Position numbers and translations under genes: made by a program. The notes below the pieces were generated by a model, which made no database searches, was not told where the DNA came from, and saw nothing but the letters and a program-made list of their open reading frames with translations. This document shows positions 32,946 through 42,328 of a stretch of DNA of 64,000 nucleotides, piece by piece (the first letter of the stretch is position 1; the number at the start of each line of letters is the position of its first letter). The stretch is from [Clostridium] symbiosum (GTDB taxonomy: Bacteria; Bacillota; Clostridia; Lachnospirales; Lachnospiraceae). The stretch spans positions 2,350,001-2,414,000 of the forward strand of contig CP143946.1 of assembly GCA_036419695.1 (NCBI GenBank), written 5' to 3'.

Positions 32946-35900
32946 ATGAGTGTAAGACGAATTTTCGTTGAAAAGAAACCGGAATTTGCCGTAAGAGCTA
33001 AGGAACTGCGCACGGAGATCGAGAATTATCTGGGGATCAGCACGATCACGGATGTCCGTGTCTTAGTACGCTATGACGTGGAGGACGTATCAGAGGAGGT
33101 ATACAAAGAGGCTCTGGTTACGATTTTCTCCGAGCCGCCGGTAGATTTTGTATATGAAGAGAGCTTCCCGTCAGCAGAGGGAGACACGATTTTCACCGTA
33201 GAGTATCTGCCGGGACAGTTCGATCAGAGGGCGGACTCTGCCGAGCAGTGCGTAAAGCTGTTAAATGAAGAAGAAAACCCGGTCATCAAATCGGCCACCA
33301 CCTATGTGATCTCCGGCGCCCTGACCGCAGAGCAGGCAGAGGCGGTTAAATCACTGTGCATCAATCCGGTGGATTCCAGGGAGAATAACAACGAAAAACC
33401 GGAAACCCTGGTAACCGTATTTGAACAGCCGGAGGACGTGCAGATTTTTGAGGGCTTCTGCGGTTTTACACAGGACAGCCTCAAAGAACTTTACGGTTCT
33501 TTAAATCTGGCCATGACGTTCAAGGATTTCGAACACATCCAGAATTATTTTAAAAACGAGGAGAAGAGAGATCCGTCCGTGACGGAGATCCGCGTTCTCG
33601 ATACATATTGGTCCGATCACTGCCGCCATACCACATTCCAGACAGAGCTTAAGAATGTGGAATTTACGAAAGGCGACTATAATGAGCCGATCGAGGCGTC
33701 TTACCACAAATATCTGGCCGATCGCGAAGAAATTTTCAAAGGCCGTGACGACAAATTTGTCTGCCTGATGGATCTCGCCCTGATGGCAATGAGAAAACTC
33801 CGCAAAGAAGGAAAACTCGAAGATATGGAGGTTTCCGAGGAGATCAACGCCTGCAGTATCGTAGTGCCGGTTGTCATCGACGGACAGGAAGAGGAGTGGC
33901 TTGTCAACTTTAAGAACGAGACCCACAACCACCCGACCGAGATTGAGCCCTTCGGCGGCGCAGCAACCTGCCTTGGCGGAGCGATCCGCGATCCGCTTTC
34001 GGGACGTACCTACGTATATCAGGCCATGCGCGTGACTGGTGCGGCAGACCCGACAAAACCGATGTCCGAGACACTTCACGGAAAGCTTCCGCAGAAGAGG
34101 ATTGTGACGGATGCGGCGCACGGCTACAGCTCTTACGGAAACCAGATTGGCCTGGCAACCGGGTATGTAAAAGAGATTTATCATCCGAATTATGTGGCAA
34201 AGAGAATGGAGATCGGCGCCGTGATGGCGGCTGCTCCAAGGAAGAACGTAATCCGCGAGACATCCGATCCGGGCGATGTCATCATCCTGATGGGAGGCCG
34301 CACGGGCCGCGACGGGATCGGCGGTGCCACAGGTTCTTCCAAGGTTCATACCGAGGCATCCATCGAAGTGTGTGGAGCCGAGGTTCAGAAGGGCAACGCG
34401 CCGACCGAGAGAAAGCTTCAGAGACTGTTCCGCCGCCCTGAGGTGAGCAGTTTAATCAAGAAATGTAACGACTTTGGTGCCGGCGGCGTTTCCGTAGCCA
34501 TCGGTGAGCTGGCGGACGGGCTTCAGATCGACCTGGACTCCGTGCCGAAGAAATACGCCGGCCTGGACGGAACCGAGATTGCCATTTCCGAGTCCCAGGA
34601 GAGAATGGCGGTTGTCGTAGATCCGAAAGACGTCGATAAGATGCTTAAATTTGCCGAAGAGGAGAACCTGGAAGCCATTCCGGCAGCCGTTGTGACGGAG
34701 TCCCCGAGACTTGTTATGAACTGGAGAGGAAAGACGATTGTTGATTTAAGCCGCGCGTTCCTCGATACCAACGGAGCGCATCAGGAGGCAGACGTTACCG
34801 TGGAAGTTCCCGTAAAAGAGGGAAATCTCTTCGAGCGGAAAGAAGTGGGCGATGTACGGGAAACCTGGCTCAAGATGCTGTCCGGTTTAAATGTATGCTC
34901 CCAGAAGGGCCTTGTGGAGATGTTCGACGGTTCTATCGGCGCTGCCAGCGTATTCATGCCCTACGGCGGAAAATACCAGCTTACCGAGACACAGGCGATG
35001 CTTGCCAAGCTTCCGGTAGAAAAGGGAAGCTGTGACACCGTGACGATGATGAGCTACGGTTACGATCCATACCTTTCCAGCTGGAGCCCATACCACGGAG
35101 CCGTTTATGCGGTTCTGGATTCGATTGCAAAGATCGTAGCAAACGGCGGAGACTACAAAAAGATCCGTTTCACGTTCCAGGAATACTTTAAACGTATGAC
35201 GGAGGATCCGAAACGTTGGGGAACACCGTTCTCCTCCCTGCTGGGCGCTTATGATGCACAGATTGGGTTCGGCCTTCCTTCCATCGGCGGAAAAGACAGT
35301 ATGTCCGGAACCTTTAACGACGAGGAGCACGGAGAGATCAACGTACCTCCGACACTTGTATCCTTTGCCGTGGATATTTCCGATAAACAGCATGTGGTTT
35401 CGCCTGAGTTTAAGAAAGCGGGCAGCAAGATTGTCCTGTTTACAATCGAAAAAGACAAGTATGACCTTCCCGTATACAGCCAGATTATGGATGGCTATGA
35501 GAAACTTTATAAGGACATGGAGGCCGGAAAGATTATTTCCGCCTATGCGGTGGAGGGCCACGGCATCGCCGAGGCGGTCAGCAAGATGGCGTTCGGCAAC
35601 AAGCTGGGCGTAAAAGTTGAGCACAATGTGGATCCGAGAGACTTCTTTGCACCAGGCTGGGGCAATATCGTATGCGAAGTGCCGGACGGAAAAGTGGGTG
35701 AACTCTCCATCTCCTATACCGTGATTGGTGAAGTGACGGACAAAGCGGTATTTGAATACGGCAGCGCCGCAATTACCATGGACGAGGCCCTGAATCAGTG
35801 GACCGGAACACTTGAAAAAGTATTCCCGACCAGCTCCGGCGTGAAACAGACGGAAGTGAGAAATGAGCTTTATAAGGCGGACGGCGTTCATATCTGCAAG

Positions 35901-36710
35901 AACAAAGTGGCCAAACCAACCGTGTTTATTCCGGTTATGCCCGGTACAAACTGCGAATACGACAGCGCGAAAGCATTTGAGCGCGCCGGTGCGGATGTGA
36001 TTGTAAAAGTATTCCGCAACATGAGCGCTTCCGATATCCGCGAGTCCATCGAGGAATATAAGAAGGCGATCAGCCGGTCCCAGATCATCATGTTCCCGGG
36101 CGGTTTCTCAGCGGGAGACGAGCCGGAAGGTTCCGCTAAATTCTTCGCAACCGTATTCAGAAACGCGGTGATGCAGGAAGAGATCGAAAAGCTGTTAAAT
36201 GACAGGGACGGCCTGATTTTAGGCGTCTGCAACGGTTTCCAGACCCTGATTAAGCTGGGGCTCCTGCCGGGCGGAAAGATTGAGCCTCAGAAGGCGGATT
36301 CACCGACTCTTACAATGAACAATATCGGACGCCATATTTCCAGGATGGCAAGCCTGAAAGTTGTTTCCAACAAGTCCCCATGGCTTCAGGAAGCAGAACT
36401 TGGCGGCGTATACGTAAATCCTCTGTCACACGGCGAGGGACGTTTCGTGGCAAGCGACGAATGGATTAACACCCTCTACGCAAACGGACAGGTGGCGACA
36501 CAGTATGTGGATCTTGCCGGTAACCCGACGATGGATGAGGAGTGGAACCCGAACGGGTCTTACATGGCAATCGAGGGTATTACCAGCGTGGACGGCCGTA
36601 TCTTTGGTAAGATGGGCCATTCGGAGAGACGCGGCGACGGCGTTGCCGTTAATATCTACGGCGACCAGGATATGAAGGTGTTTGAGTCCGGAGTGAAGTA
36701 TTTTAAATAA
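32946..36710 (+). CDS. purL: Phosphoribosylformylglycinamidine synthase, single-chain
   Basis: This enzyme makes FGAM from FGAR, glutamine and ATP in purine synthesis. The 1,254-residue protein joins an N-terminal PurS-like part, two AIR-synthase-like halves (HNHPTEIEPFGGAATC near residue 325; GGKDSMSGTF near 783), and a C-terminal class I glutaminase with FIPVMPGTNCEYDSA and the catalytic VCNGFQ near 1097. It is the clostridial and Bacteroides-type long PurL. The ATG at 32946 has AGGAGG just upstream and starts with MSVRRIFVEKK; the longer frame upstream covers the leader hairpin and is not coding. Its last codons lie at the edge of repeat copy B. Confidence 0.95.
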   Translation: MSVRRIFVEKKPEFAVRAKELRTEIENYLGISTITDVRVLVRYDVEDVSEEVYKEALVTIFSEPPVDFVYEESFPSAEGDTIFTVEYLPGQFDQRADSAEQCVKLLNEEENPVIKSATTYVISGALTAEQAEAVKSLCINPVDSRENNNEKPETLVTVFEQPEDVQIFEGFCGFTQDSLKELYGSLNLAMTFKDFEHIQNYFKNEEKRDPSVTEIRVLDTYWSDHCRHTTFQTELKNVEFTKGDYNEPIEASYHKYLADREEIFKGRDDKFVCLMDLALMAMRKLRKEGKLEDMEVSEEINACSIVVPVVIDGQEEEWLVNFKNETHNHPTEIEPFGGAATCLGGAIRDPLSGRTYVYQAMRVTGAADPTKPMSETLHGKLPQKRIVTDAAHGYSSYGNQIGLATGYVKEIYHPNYVAKRMEIGAVMAAAPRKNVIRETSDPGDVIILMGGRTGRDGIGGATGSSKVHTEASIEVCGAEVQKGNAPTERKLQRLFRRPEVSSLIKKCNDFGAGGVSVAIGELADGLQIDLDSVPKKYAGLDGTEIAISESQERMAVVVDPKDVDKMLKFAEEENLEAIPAAVVTESPRLVMNWRGKTIVDLSRAFLDTNGAHQEADVTVEVPVKEGNLFERKEVGDVRETWLKMLSGLNVCSQKGLVEMFDGSIGAASVFMPYGGKYQLTETQAMLAKLPVEKGSCDTVTMMSYGYDPYLSSWSPYHGAVYAVLDSIAKIVANGGDYKKIRFTFQEYFKRMTEDPKRWGTPFSSLLGAYDAQIGFGLPSIGGKDSMSGTFNDEEHGEINVPPTLVSFAVDISDKQHVVSPEFKKAGSKIVLFTIEKDKYDLPVYSQIMDGYEKLYKDMEAGKIISAYAVEGHGIAEAVSKMAFGNKLGVKVEHNVDPRDFFAPGWGNIVCEVPDGKVGELSISYTVIGEVTDKAVFEYGSAAITMDEALNQWTGTLEKVFPTSSGVKQTEVRNELYKADGVHICKNKVAKPTVFIPVMPGTNCEYDSAKAFERAGADVIVKVFRNMSASDIRESIEEYKKAISRSQIIMFPGGFSAGDEPEGSAKFFATVFRNAVMQEEIEKLLNDRDGLILGVCNGFQTLIKLGLLPGGKIEPQKADSPTLTMNNIGRHISRMASLKVVSNKSPWLQEAELGGVYVNPLSHGEGRFVASDEWINTLYANGQVATQYVDLAGNPTMDEEWNPNGSYMAIEGITSVDGRIFGKMGHSERRGDGVAVNIYGDQDMKVFESGVKYFK

Positions 36711-37037
36711 GGATTTAATTGAGGAATGAGAACGCCGCCGGGACGGTCGGGGGGCGGGATGGTGAGGTGAGGGTGTGAGTCTTCAGTCCCGGGCTATAGG
36801 TTGTCGCGGGTGGGGAATCCGGGCAGAAAAAGTTCCTCCGGGAAACGCTTGCGCTCTTCGAAGTACATAGCGGTACTAACCTCGAAAAAACCTCGGTAAG
36901 TGCCGATGAACTTCAGGTTCCCTGCGGAATCTTTTTCTCCCGGATTCCCCACGGGAAGGTTATGGACCGGGACTGAAGACGCGAAGGTTTTCGCCATCCC
37001 GAACCCCGGCCTGCGGCCGCTGAATTGTTCTTATTCC
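36704..37037 (-). repeat. Intergenic palindromic repeat, copy B (inverted)
   Basis: Core ends are GTCTTCAGTCCCGG (36779-36792) and CCGGGACTGAAGAC (36967-36980). Comparison of the flanks shows it lies in the opposite orientation to copy A over more than 300 bp. The outer edge, TAAATA then GGATTT, reaches into the stop region of purL. Copies A and B thus form a long inverted repeat around a 7-kb block. Confidence 0.85.
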
Positions 37038-37041
37038 TTCA

Positions 37042-37279
37042 AAGGGGGGAGGTATTGTCGCTGCCACTACGTTTCCTCGAATTCCAGGAGAATGCCCCCT
37101 GTATGGTATTCAATTGATGAATCAGAGCTTTAGCGCATGACCTATCCTTAAATAACTATTGAATTTTTTGATTCATCATTAAGTTTCGCTTTGGATTTTT
37201 CTCTGAATCCAGCCCGAAATACCTTCATAAAGTAAAAGATTCACGACTACATAGTGGACACGACAATACCTCCCCCCTT
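37042..37279. mobile_element. MITE-like element with 19-bp perfect terminal inverted repeats
   Basis: AAGGGGGGAGGTATTGTCG (37042-37060) is exactly inverted at 37261-37279, and the match continues imperfectly inward (GCCACTA with TAGTGG). The 238-bp element has no reading frame and sits between repeat copies B and C. A transposase source is not in this window. Confidence 0.65.
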
Positions 37280-37290
37280 ACTTGACGAAA

Positions 37291-37610
37291 GAGACAATCA
37301 GCCCCTGAAGCCGGCGGACGGGGCAATCACCTTCGCTGAGTCTTCAGTCCCGTCGACAAACTGCCCGGGGAAGGAAGGAGAAAAAATTCCGAAGGGGACA
37401 TTGGAGCCCGCCGGTGCTTGGCGAGGTTCTTTCGAGCCTAGCATCCGCTGTGCGCTCCACAAGCGGAAGCGGGTCCCCGTAGGAATCTTTTCTCCTTCCT
37501 TCCCCCTCACCACAACTTCCCGCCGGGACTGAAGACTCATATCCAACCTCCCACTACCCCGTCCGCCATCTTACAGAGGCGTCCTCGCATCTCAACTAAA
37601 TCCCCATTTA
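37291..37610 (+). repeat. Intergenic palindromic repeat, copy C
   Basis: This has the same orientation as copy A. The core runs from GTCTTCAGTCCCG (37340-37352) to CCGGGACTGAAGAC (37523-37536) and is more diverged inside than A and B. The outer right edge CTCAACTAAATCCCCATTTA closely matches the right edge of copy A. Confidence 0.8.
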
Positions 37611-37715
37611 ATGAAAATGTAAGTAAAAAGTTATAGATAGGTAAAAAGAGTCTGATATAATTACATCATAAAACCAATAAAGGAAATTGCGGGAACACAA
37701 TTTCTGCGGTTCCTC

Positions 37716-38492
37716 TTAGTCTCTGCTGATACCGGAATAATCGGAAGGGAGAAATTCTCTCAGATATTCCCCGACGGAGCGCCCCATTTCTTTTGAAAAA
37801 TCGGAATTATATTTCCTGTCACAGAATGCGGTTATCCAGTCTTCATAAGACTGACGGCCGGATTTGTGGGAAAGCATCCGTTGCAGGGCGTCGCCGTCCA
37901 TGAGGCGGTATGTATTTTCCATTACAATGGACTCCATCGGGCAGCGATCAGGTTTCGTCCGTTCCCACTGCTGCCTGGTCGGATAACCGAATACAACCAT
38001 GACGGCGGGGAAGACATAGGGAGGAAGATGTAAGAGCTCCCGGTGGGTTTCATAGCTTTCCATGATGTCCCCGATATAGCAGGAGCCGATTCCAAGGCTC
38101 CATGCGGCGGTAACGGCGTTCTGGGCGGCAATGGCACTGTCCTCGACGGCCAGCATCAAATCACCGGCGGTTGGGAGCTTCGGAGAACAGCCGGCAAACC
38201 GGAATGCGTCGTACCATTTCTGGCAGTCGGCGCAGAAGAGCAGGATAAGAGGAGCTGATGCAATGAACGGCTGATTGTCGCAGGTGACGGAAAGGCGCTT
38301 TTTCAGTTCCGGATCCGTGATATCCAGGATTGTGTAAAGCTGCTGGTTTCCGGCAGTGGGAGCCTCACAGGCTGCCCGAAGGATCATGAGACGATCCTCA
38401 GGGGTCACGGGGCGATCTTCAAATACCCGGACAGATTTCCTTTCATAAAGGTTTTTGACAACTTCGTTTGTCTGGTTTTCTAATTGTTTCAT
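37716..38492 (-). CDS. Nitroreductase family flavoprotein
   Basis: This FMN-dependent NAD(P)H oxidoreductase has 258 residues. The N-terminal ERKSVRVFEDRPV gives the FMN phosphate-binding arginines, and SLGIGSCYIGDI near residue 140 is the family's second flavin-binding stretch. An ATG at 38492 with AAAGGAAA upstream is chosen over 38552, which adds an unrelated tail. The physiological substrate is unknown. Confidence 0.88.
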   Translation of the reverse strand: MKQLENQTNEVVKNLYERKSVRVFEDRPVTPEDRLMILRAACEAPTAGNQQLYTILDITDPELKKRLSVTCDNQPFIASAPLILLFCADCQKWYDAFRFAGCSPKLPTAGDLMLAVEDSAIAAQNAVTAAWSLGIGSCYIGDIMESYETHRELLHLPPYVFPAVMVVFGYPTRQQWERTKPDRCPMESIVMENTYRLMDGDALQRMLSHKSGRQSYEDWITAFCDRKYNSDFSKEMGRSVGEYLREFLPSDYSGISRD

Positions 38493-38648
38493 AGGGTTGG
38501 TTTCCTTTCCTGTGATAGCCGGTACGGCCCTGTTAAGGAACGTATTCGGCACTTCCGGAGATAATTCCCGGAGCTAGATAAAATATATAAATTATTATAA
38601 TAAATGAATAAAAAACTGTCAAATTTCTGAAAATATGGCAAGGTTTCT

Positions 38649-38677
38649 TTGACGAATCCAGGTTCATTTGCTATAAT
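38649..38677 (+). promoter_or_regulatory. Promoter of the choline-binding protein gene
   Basis: TTGACG (38649-38654) and TATAAT (38672-38677) have a 17-bp spacer, with TGC before the -10 box (extended -10). Confidence 0.8.
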
Positions 38678-38737
38678 AACATATATTAAACAATAATTTC
38701 AGTATACGAAGGTAAAGAGGATGAAGGAGGAGTGTTT

Positions 38738-39892
38738 ATGAAACGTAACCTGAAAAGAGCAGCGGTTCCTGTATTTGCAGTGATTACCGCATGCGCAATG
38801 TGTATGACCGCATATGCGGCTGAAAAGAAGATCACCAAGGTGAAAATCCAGGTGGAGAGTGCAGTACCGGAGGCAGGAGACAATGTTGGGACTCCGTCGG
38901 TTAAGGTGTCGGTGGCCGGCCTTAAAGAGACCGATTTCAAGGTAGTCAATCAGGAGTATTACAATACGAATGATGATGAGTGGGAGCGCGGCGAGACGCC
39001 GGTAATCAGAGTGGAGCTGGAACTGGTAGGCGATGCGGCGGATGATTATCAGTTTTACTATACCTCATCAAAGTATTTTTCCGTTTCCGGAAACCGCAGT
39101 GAGTTTAAGAGCGCCAAGAAACTCGACAGCGGCAGAGGACTTCAGGTTGACATTAAACAGCGTAAGGTAAGCGGCGATTTGGAAGTGCCGGAGATTCTCG
39201 ACTGGGACGGCAGGCATGCTACCTGGGAATCCGTGGACGATGCCGATAAATATGAAGTAAAACTTTACCGCAACAATTCATCGGTGACAACTATTACAAC
39301 ATCGAATGAAAGCTACAACTTTTATCCGTATATGACGAAAGCAGGCGACTATTCCTATAAGGTAAGGGCCATCAGCAACTCGGACGGAGAGAAGAGTGAA
39401 TGGAGTGATGAGTCCGATGATTACTACATGAACGCCAGCAACGTATATACGGGAACACCACCATCCAATAACAATAACGGCGGAAGCAGCACCAACGTAA
39501 GCGGCGGCTGGGTGCAGGATCAGATTGGCTGGACATACCGCCAGAACGGGACACCGCTGACAAACCAGTGGATTTATGTTGATAACAACTGGTTCTACCT
39601 TGCGGCGAACGGCTACATGATGACAGGCTGGATCTATGTAGACAACAACTGGTTCTATTTAAATCCTGTATCCGATGGAACGAGAGGCGCAATGAAGACC
39701 GGCTGGCAGGCAATCGACGGAGCCTGGTATTATCTGAATCCTGTTTCCGACGGTACAAGGGGCGCCAGAAAAACAAGCTACCAGATGATCGATGGCAAAT
39801 GGTATTTCTTCGACACCGCAACAGGAGCCATGTGGGTTAACAGACAGGCACCGAACGGCAAGTGGATTGATGCCAACGGCGTTGTGTGGTAA
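38738..39892 (+). CDS. Secreted surface protein with C-terminal cell-wall (choline-type) binding repeats
   Basis: The 384-residue protein has a signal peptide (cut near AYAAEKK, residue 28), an uncharacterised N-terminal domain (about 30-150), a fibronectin III-like domain (about 155-230: ATWESVDDADKYEVKLYR), a Gly/Asn linker, and at least five 20-residue aromatic repeats (GWIYVDNNWFYL, GWQAIDGAWYYL, DGKWYFFDTATG) of the CW_binding_1 family. The repeats should hold it non-covalently on the cell surface. AGGAGG lies seven bases before the ATG at 38738. It is followed 15 bases later by a membrane acyltransferase, possibly in the same transcript. Confidence 0.88.
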   Translation: MKRNLKRAAVPVFAVITACAMCMTAYAAEKKITKVKIQVESAVPEAGDNVGTPSVKVSVAGLKETDFKVVNQEYYNTNDDEWERGETPVIRVELELVGDAADDYQFYYTSSKYFSVSGNRSEFKSAKKLDSGRGLQVDIKQRKVSGDLEVPEILDWDGRHATWESVDDADKYEVKLYRNNSSVTTITTSNESYNFYPYMTKAGDYSYKVRAISNSDGEKSEWSDESDDYYMNASNVYTGTPPSNNNNGGSSTNVSGGWVQDQIGWTYRQNGTPLTNQWIYVDNNWFYLAANGYMMTGWIYVDNNWFYLNPVSDGTRGAMKTGWQAIDGAWYYLNPVSDGTRGARKTSYQMIDGKWYFFDTATGAMWVNRQAPNGKWIDANGVVW

Positions 39893-39907
39893 TCTGAAAG
39901 ATAAAAG

Positions 39908-41608
39908 ATGAATGATAAAAAAAGAGGTTTGCCCCTGATAATCATGGGGTTGATCGCAGCAATATGTATTGAATTGTGCCTGGCTTGTTTTTCAGCCAGG
40001 CGCGGTTCAATTTTAGAAGAAAATATCACGCTCCTGCCGGAATATACGGTGGGCGTGGCAGCGGACGGGAAGCCGTACCGGATGGCGGAGGACATGCCCT
40101 GGCTGGACTTTGCCCCGCACACGGCGGGCGGATATCTGGAATTTGAATTTGCGGCGCCGGTTCCGGACAAAATGCAGGTCCTCGTCTACTATACGGAGAA
40201 TGAGGGCCAGGAATTCAACCGGTTCAGGCGGATCGAACGCTGGATTTTAAAGGGCACCACAAAGGGAAGAGTCGCTCTTCCGGCAGGATATTGCGACCGG
40301 CTGAGGCTGACCCTGACGGGGAATGCGGAGATTGAGAATGTATCCATGAGCATCCCTGCCGGCCGTCCGGCCCTCGGGGAGATAATCAGTTTGGTGAACC
40401 CTGTCCGGCTTCTGGCAATATTTCTTATTCTGGCTCTTTCCATCCTCCTGCACGACAGGGAACGCCGGGAAAAGAAGTCAAGGAGGCTTGTAAATACAGG
40501 AGATCTTGGAACGAAAGACCCGGGAATGGAAGACCCGGGAACGGGAAGCAGGATCTACGGGGAACGCAGAAAAAGGACGGCTTATCTGGACGGCGTGCGT
40601 GTCCTGGCAGCCCTGTTTGTCGTAGCGGTGCACGTGGTGGAACCGGTGGCTATGGCTCAGATCAAGGGGACCCCGAGGGACTTTGTGTTCCGGGCGGTGG
40701 TCTTGATTGTCCTGACATGCAACCTCCTGTTCTTCTTTATCAGCGGAGCGCTCCTTTTGCCTTACAGGGATGAAACGACAGGCGGATATTATAAAAAGAG
40801 GGTGCTGAAAATCCTTCTTCCCTTTGCGCTCTATTCCCTGTTTTATTTGAAAGTTCTCTGTGCTACGCAGGAGGGCGTTCTCGGATGGGGAGGTCAGGCG
40901 GTTCTCGATTTCCTGGGTGGAACTATTACCATGGGACCTCACCTGTGGCTGATATATAAGCTGCTGGCCCTCTATCTGCTGGTTCCGTTTTACCGATTGA
41001 TGATGGCAAAGATGCCGGAGCGGATGGAAAAACAGCTATTTGTCCTGATCGTGGCGGCTCTTGCGATCCGGACAGGATGTGAGTATTTCAATTTTGAACT
41101 CGGTATTTCCCTGTATCTGGATTCCTGGCTGGGTTTATTCCTGGCGGGCCATCTCCTGAACAAGGCATGGATGAGGAAATACGATCGCTGCCTGGTGTCG
41201 GGAGGCATCCTGGCTTTGGTTCTCTCTCTCTGGATTTACAGCTTTCGGGCGGACTATCTGGAGATTATTACGAATTGCTCAATCCTCGAATTCCTCATGG
41301 CCTCGGCCGTATTTGTCACCGTGCTCAGGATGAACGGAATCTGTGCGCGTTTTTCAAAGATACTGCAGATACTTGGGAAAAGAAGTTTTTCCGTGCTGAT
41401 GGTGCATCTGTTCGTCATGTCTGCCGTACTTCCTCTGGGATTCGTCCCATACGGCATGGTGAATAAGAGCATTGGACAGCTGGTAATCCCATATCTGTTC
41501 ATCTGCGCGGTTTCCTATGTAATCGCCGTCCTGTATGATGAGACGGTGGTCAAGGTATTTGATGCGGGAGCAGAGAGGCTTCTGGCAGGTAAAAAGAAAG
41601 GAAAATAA
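39908..41608 (+). CDS. Membrane acyltransferase (acyltransferase 3 / OafA family) with N-terminal extracellular domain
   Basis: This probably transfers acyl groups (often acetyl) to surface polysaccharides. The 566-residue protein has one N-terminal membrane segment, an extracellular beta-rich domain (about 35-150), a second membrane segment near 160-180, a charged linker, and a ten-helix acyltransferase 3 domain beginning YLDGVRVLAALFVVAVHVVE near 222, with the conserved His in AVHV. It lies 15 bases after the choline-binding protein gene. Confidence 0.85.
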   Translation: MNDKKRGLPLIIMGLIAAICIELCLACFSARRGSILEENITLLPEYTVGVAADGKPYRMAEDMPWLDFAPHTAGGYLEFEFAAPVPDKMQVLVYYTENEGQEFNRFRRIERWILKGTTKGRVALPAGYCDRLRLTLTGNAEIENVSMSIPAGRPALGEIISLVNPVRLLAIFLILALSILLHDRERREKKSRRLVNTGDLGTKDPGMEDPGTGSRIYGERRKRTAYLDGVRVLAALFVVAVHVVEPVAMAQIKGTPRDFVFRAVVLIVLTCNLLFFFISGALLLPYRDETTGGYYKKRVLKILLPFALYSLFYLKVLCATQEGVLGWGGQAVLDFLGGTITMGPHLWLIYKLLALYLLVPFYRLMMAKMPERMEKQLFVLIVAALAIRTGCEYFNFELGISLYLDSWLGLFLAGHLLNKAWMRKYDRCLVSGGILALVLSLWIYSFRADYLEIITNCSILEFLMASAVFVTVLRMNGICARFSKILQILGKRSFSVLMVHLFVMSAVLPLGFVPYGMVNKSIGQLVIPYLFICAVSYVIAVLYDETVVKVFDAGAERLLAGKKKGK

Positions 41609-41658
41609 CGGTAAGGCTGCCTGAGAGCAGAAAGCAGAGAAGAGAAAGCAGAAAGTAG

Positions 41659-41706
41659 AAAAGCGGTCCGAAAGAGGCGTAACGGCCTCCACGGATCGCT
41701 TTTATG
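41659..41706 (+). terminator. Terminator after the acyltransferase gene
   Basis: AAAAGCGGTCCG (41659-41670) pairs with CGGATCGCTTTT (41692-41703); an inner GAGGC/GCCTC stem extends it. Confidence 0.8.
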
Positions 41707-41752
41707 TATTGCCGACAATGGTGAAATGTGCATAAAACCTGCCGATTACTGC

Positions 41753-42244
41753 TTATGAGTAACAGAAGACAATTACACGATCCGGCGTTGTCTGGGCGGG
41801 AATGCTCCTGGTGGACGTTGTATACTCCACAAGAACGGTTTTTCCCACGATGGCGCCGGAAAAAATCTGCCCGTTCGGCAGAAATGCATTGAGGGCGGCC
41901 ATGCTGTTTAACTGGAGGACTCCGTCTGTACTGATAAAATTATTATAAAACTCTCCAAGGTAATACTGGTGATAAGCGGAGAGGGCGATGACAACTGCTT
42001 TATACTGCGGTGGATATATAAGGGGCGCAGGGGCATTCCCGTCGTAAAAGACGGTCACCTGATCGCCGGGATGCAGTGTCTGGTTGTCAACAACATAAGT
42101 ATCTCCATTCAGGGTGAAATTAACTTCCCCCTGCTGCATGGATCGTATGGACATGTTCAATGTACAGCCGTACTGGGCGCTGTTGCCCCCCGTCAGCGGT
42201 TGAATCCGGGTGATGATACCGGATACGGATAAATATGAGCTCAT
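41753..42244 (-). CDS. Conserved hypothetical protein, 163 residues
   Basis: I do not recognise a named family. It has no signal peptide or membrane helix. The sequence is beta-rich and reads like two small barrels (VSGIITRIQPLTGG, HPGDQVTVFYDGNAPAPLIYPP, VGKTVLVEYTTSTR). An AGG ribosome site precedes the ATG. It is convergent with the acyltransferase gene and faces the same way as the drug/metabolite transporter gene. Confidence 0.65.
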   Translation of the reverse strand: MSSYLSVSGIITRIQPLTGGNSAQYGCTLNMSIRSMQQGEVNFTLNGDTYVVDNQTLHPGDQVTVFYDGNAPAPLIYPPQYKAVVIALSAYHQYYLGEFYNNFISTDGVLQLNSMAALNAFLPNGQIFSGAIVGKTVLVEYTTSTRSIPAQTTPDRVIVFCYS

Positions 42245-42328
42245 GAGAACCTCCGTGAAATGGATTATACTCTATCATATTATTGGCGGGCGGCAAAATG
42301 AACGAAAAGTTTTAAAAAATGCCTTAAA

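Noticed and set aside
29202..37546. Reading frames of 60-92 codons inside the three palindromic repeats
   Set aside because: Frames are not conserved among the copies and arise on both strands from the palindrome.
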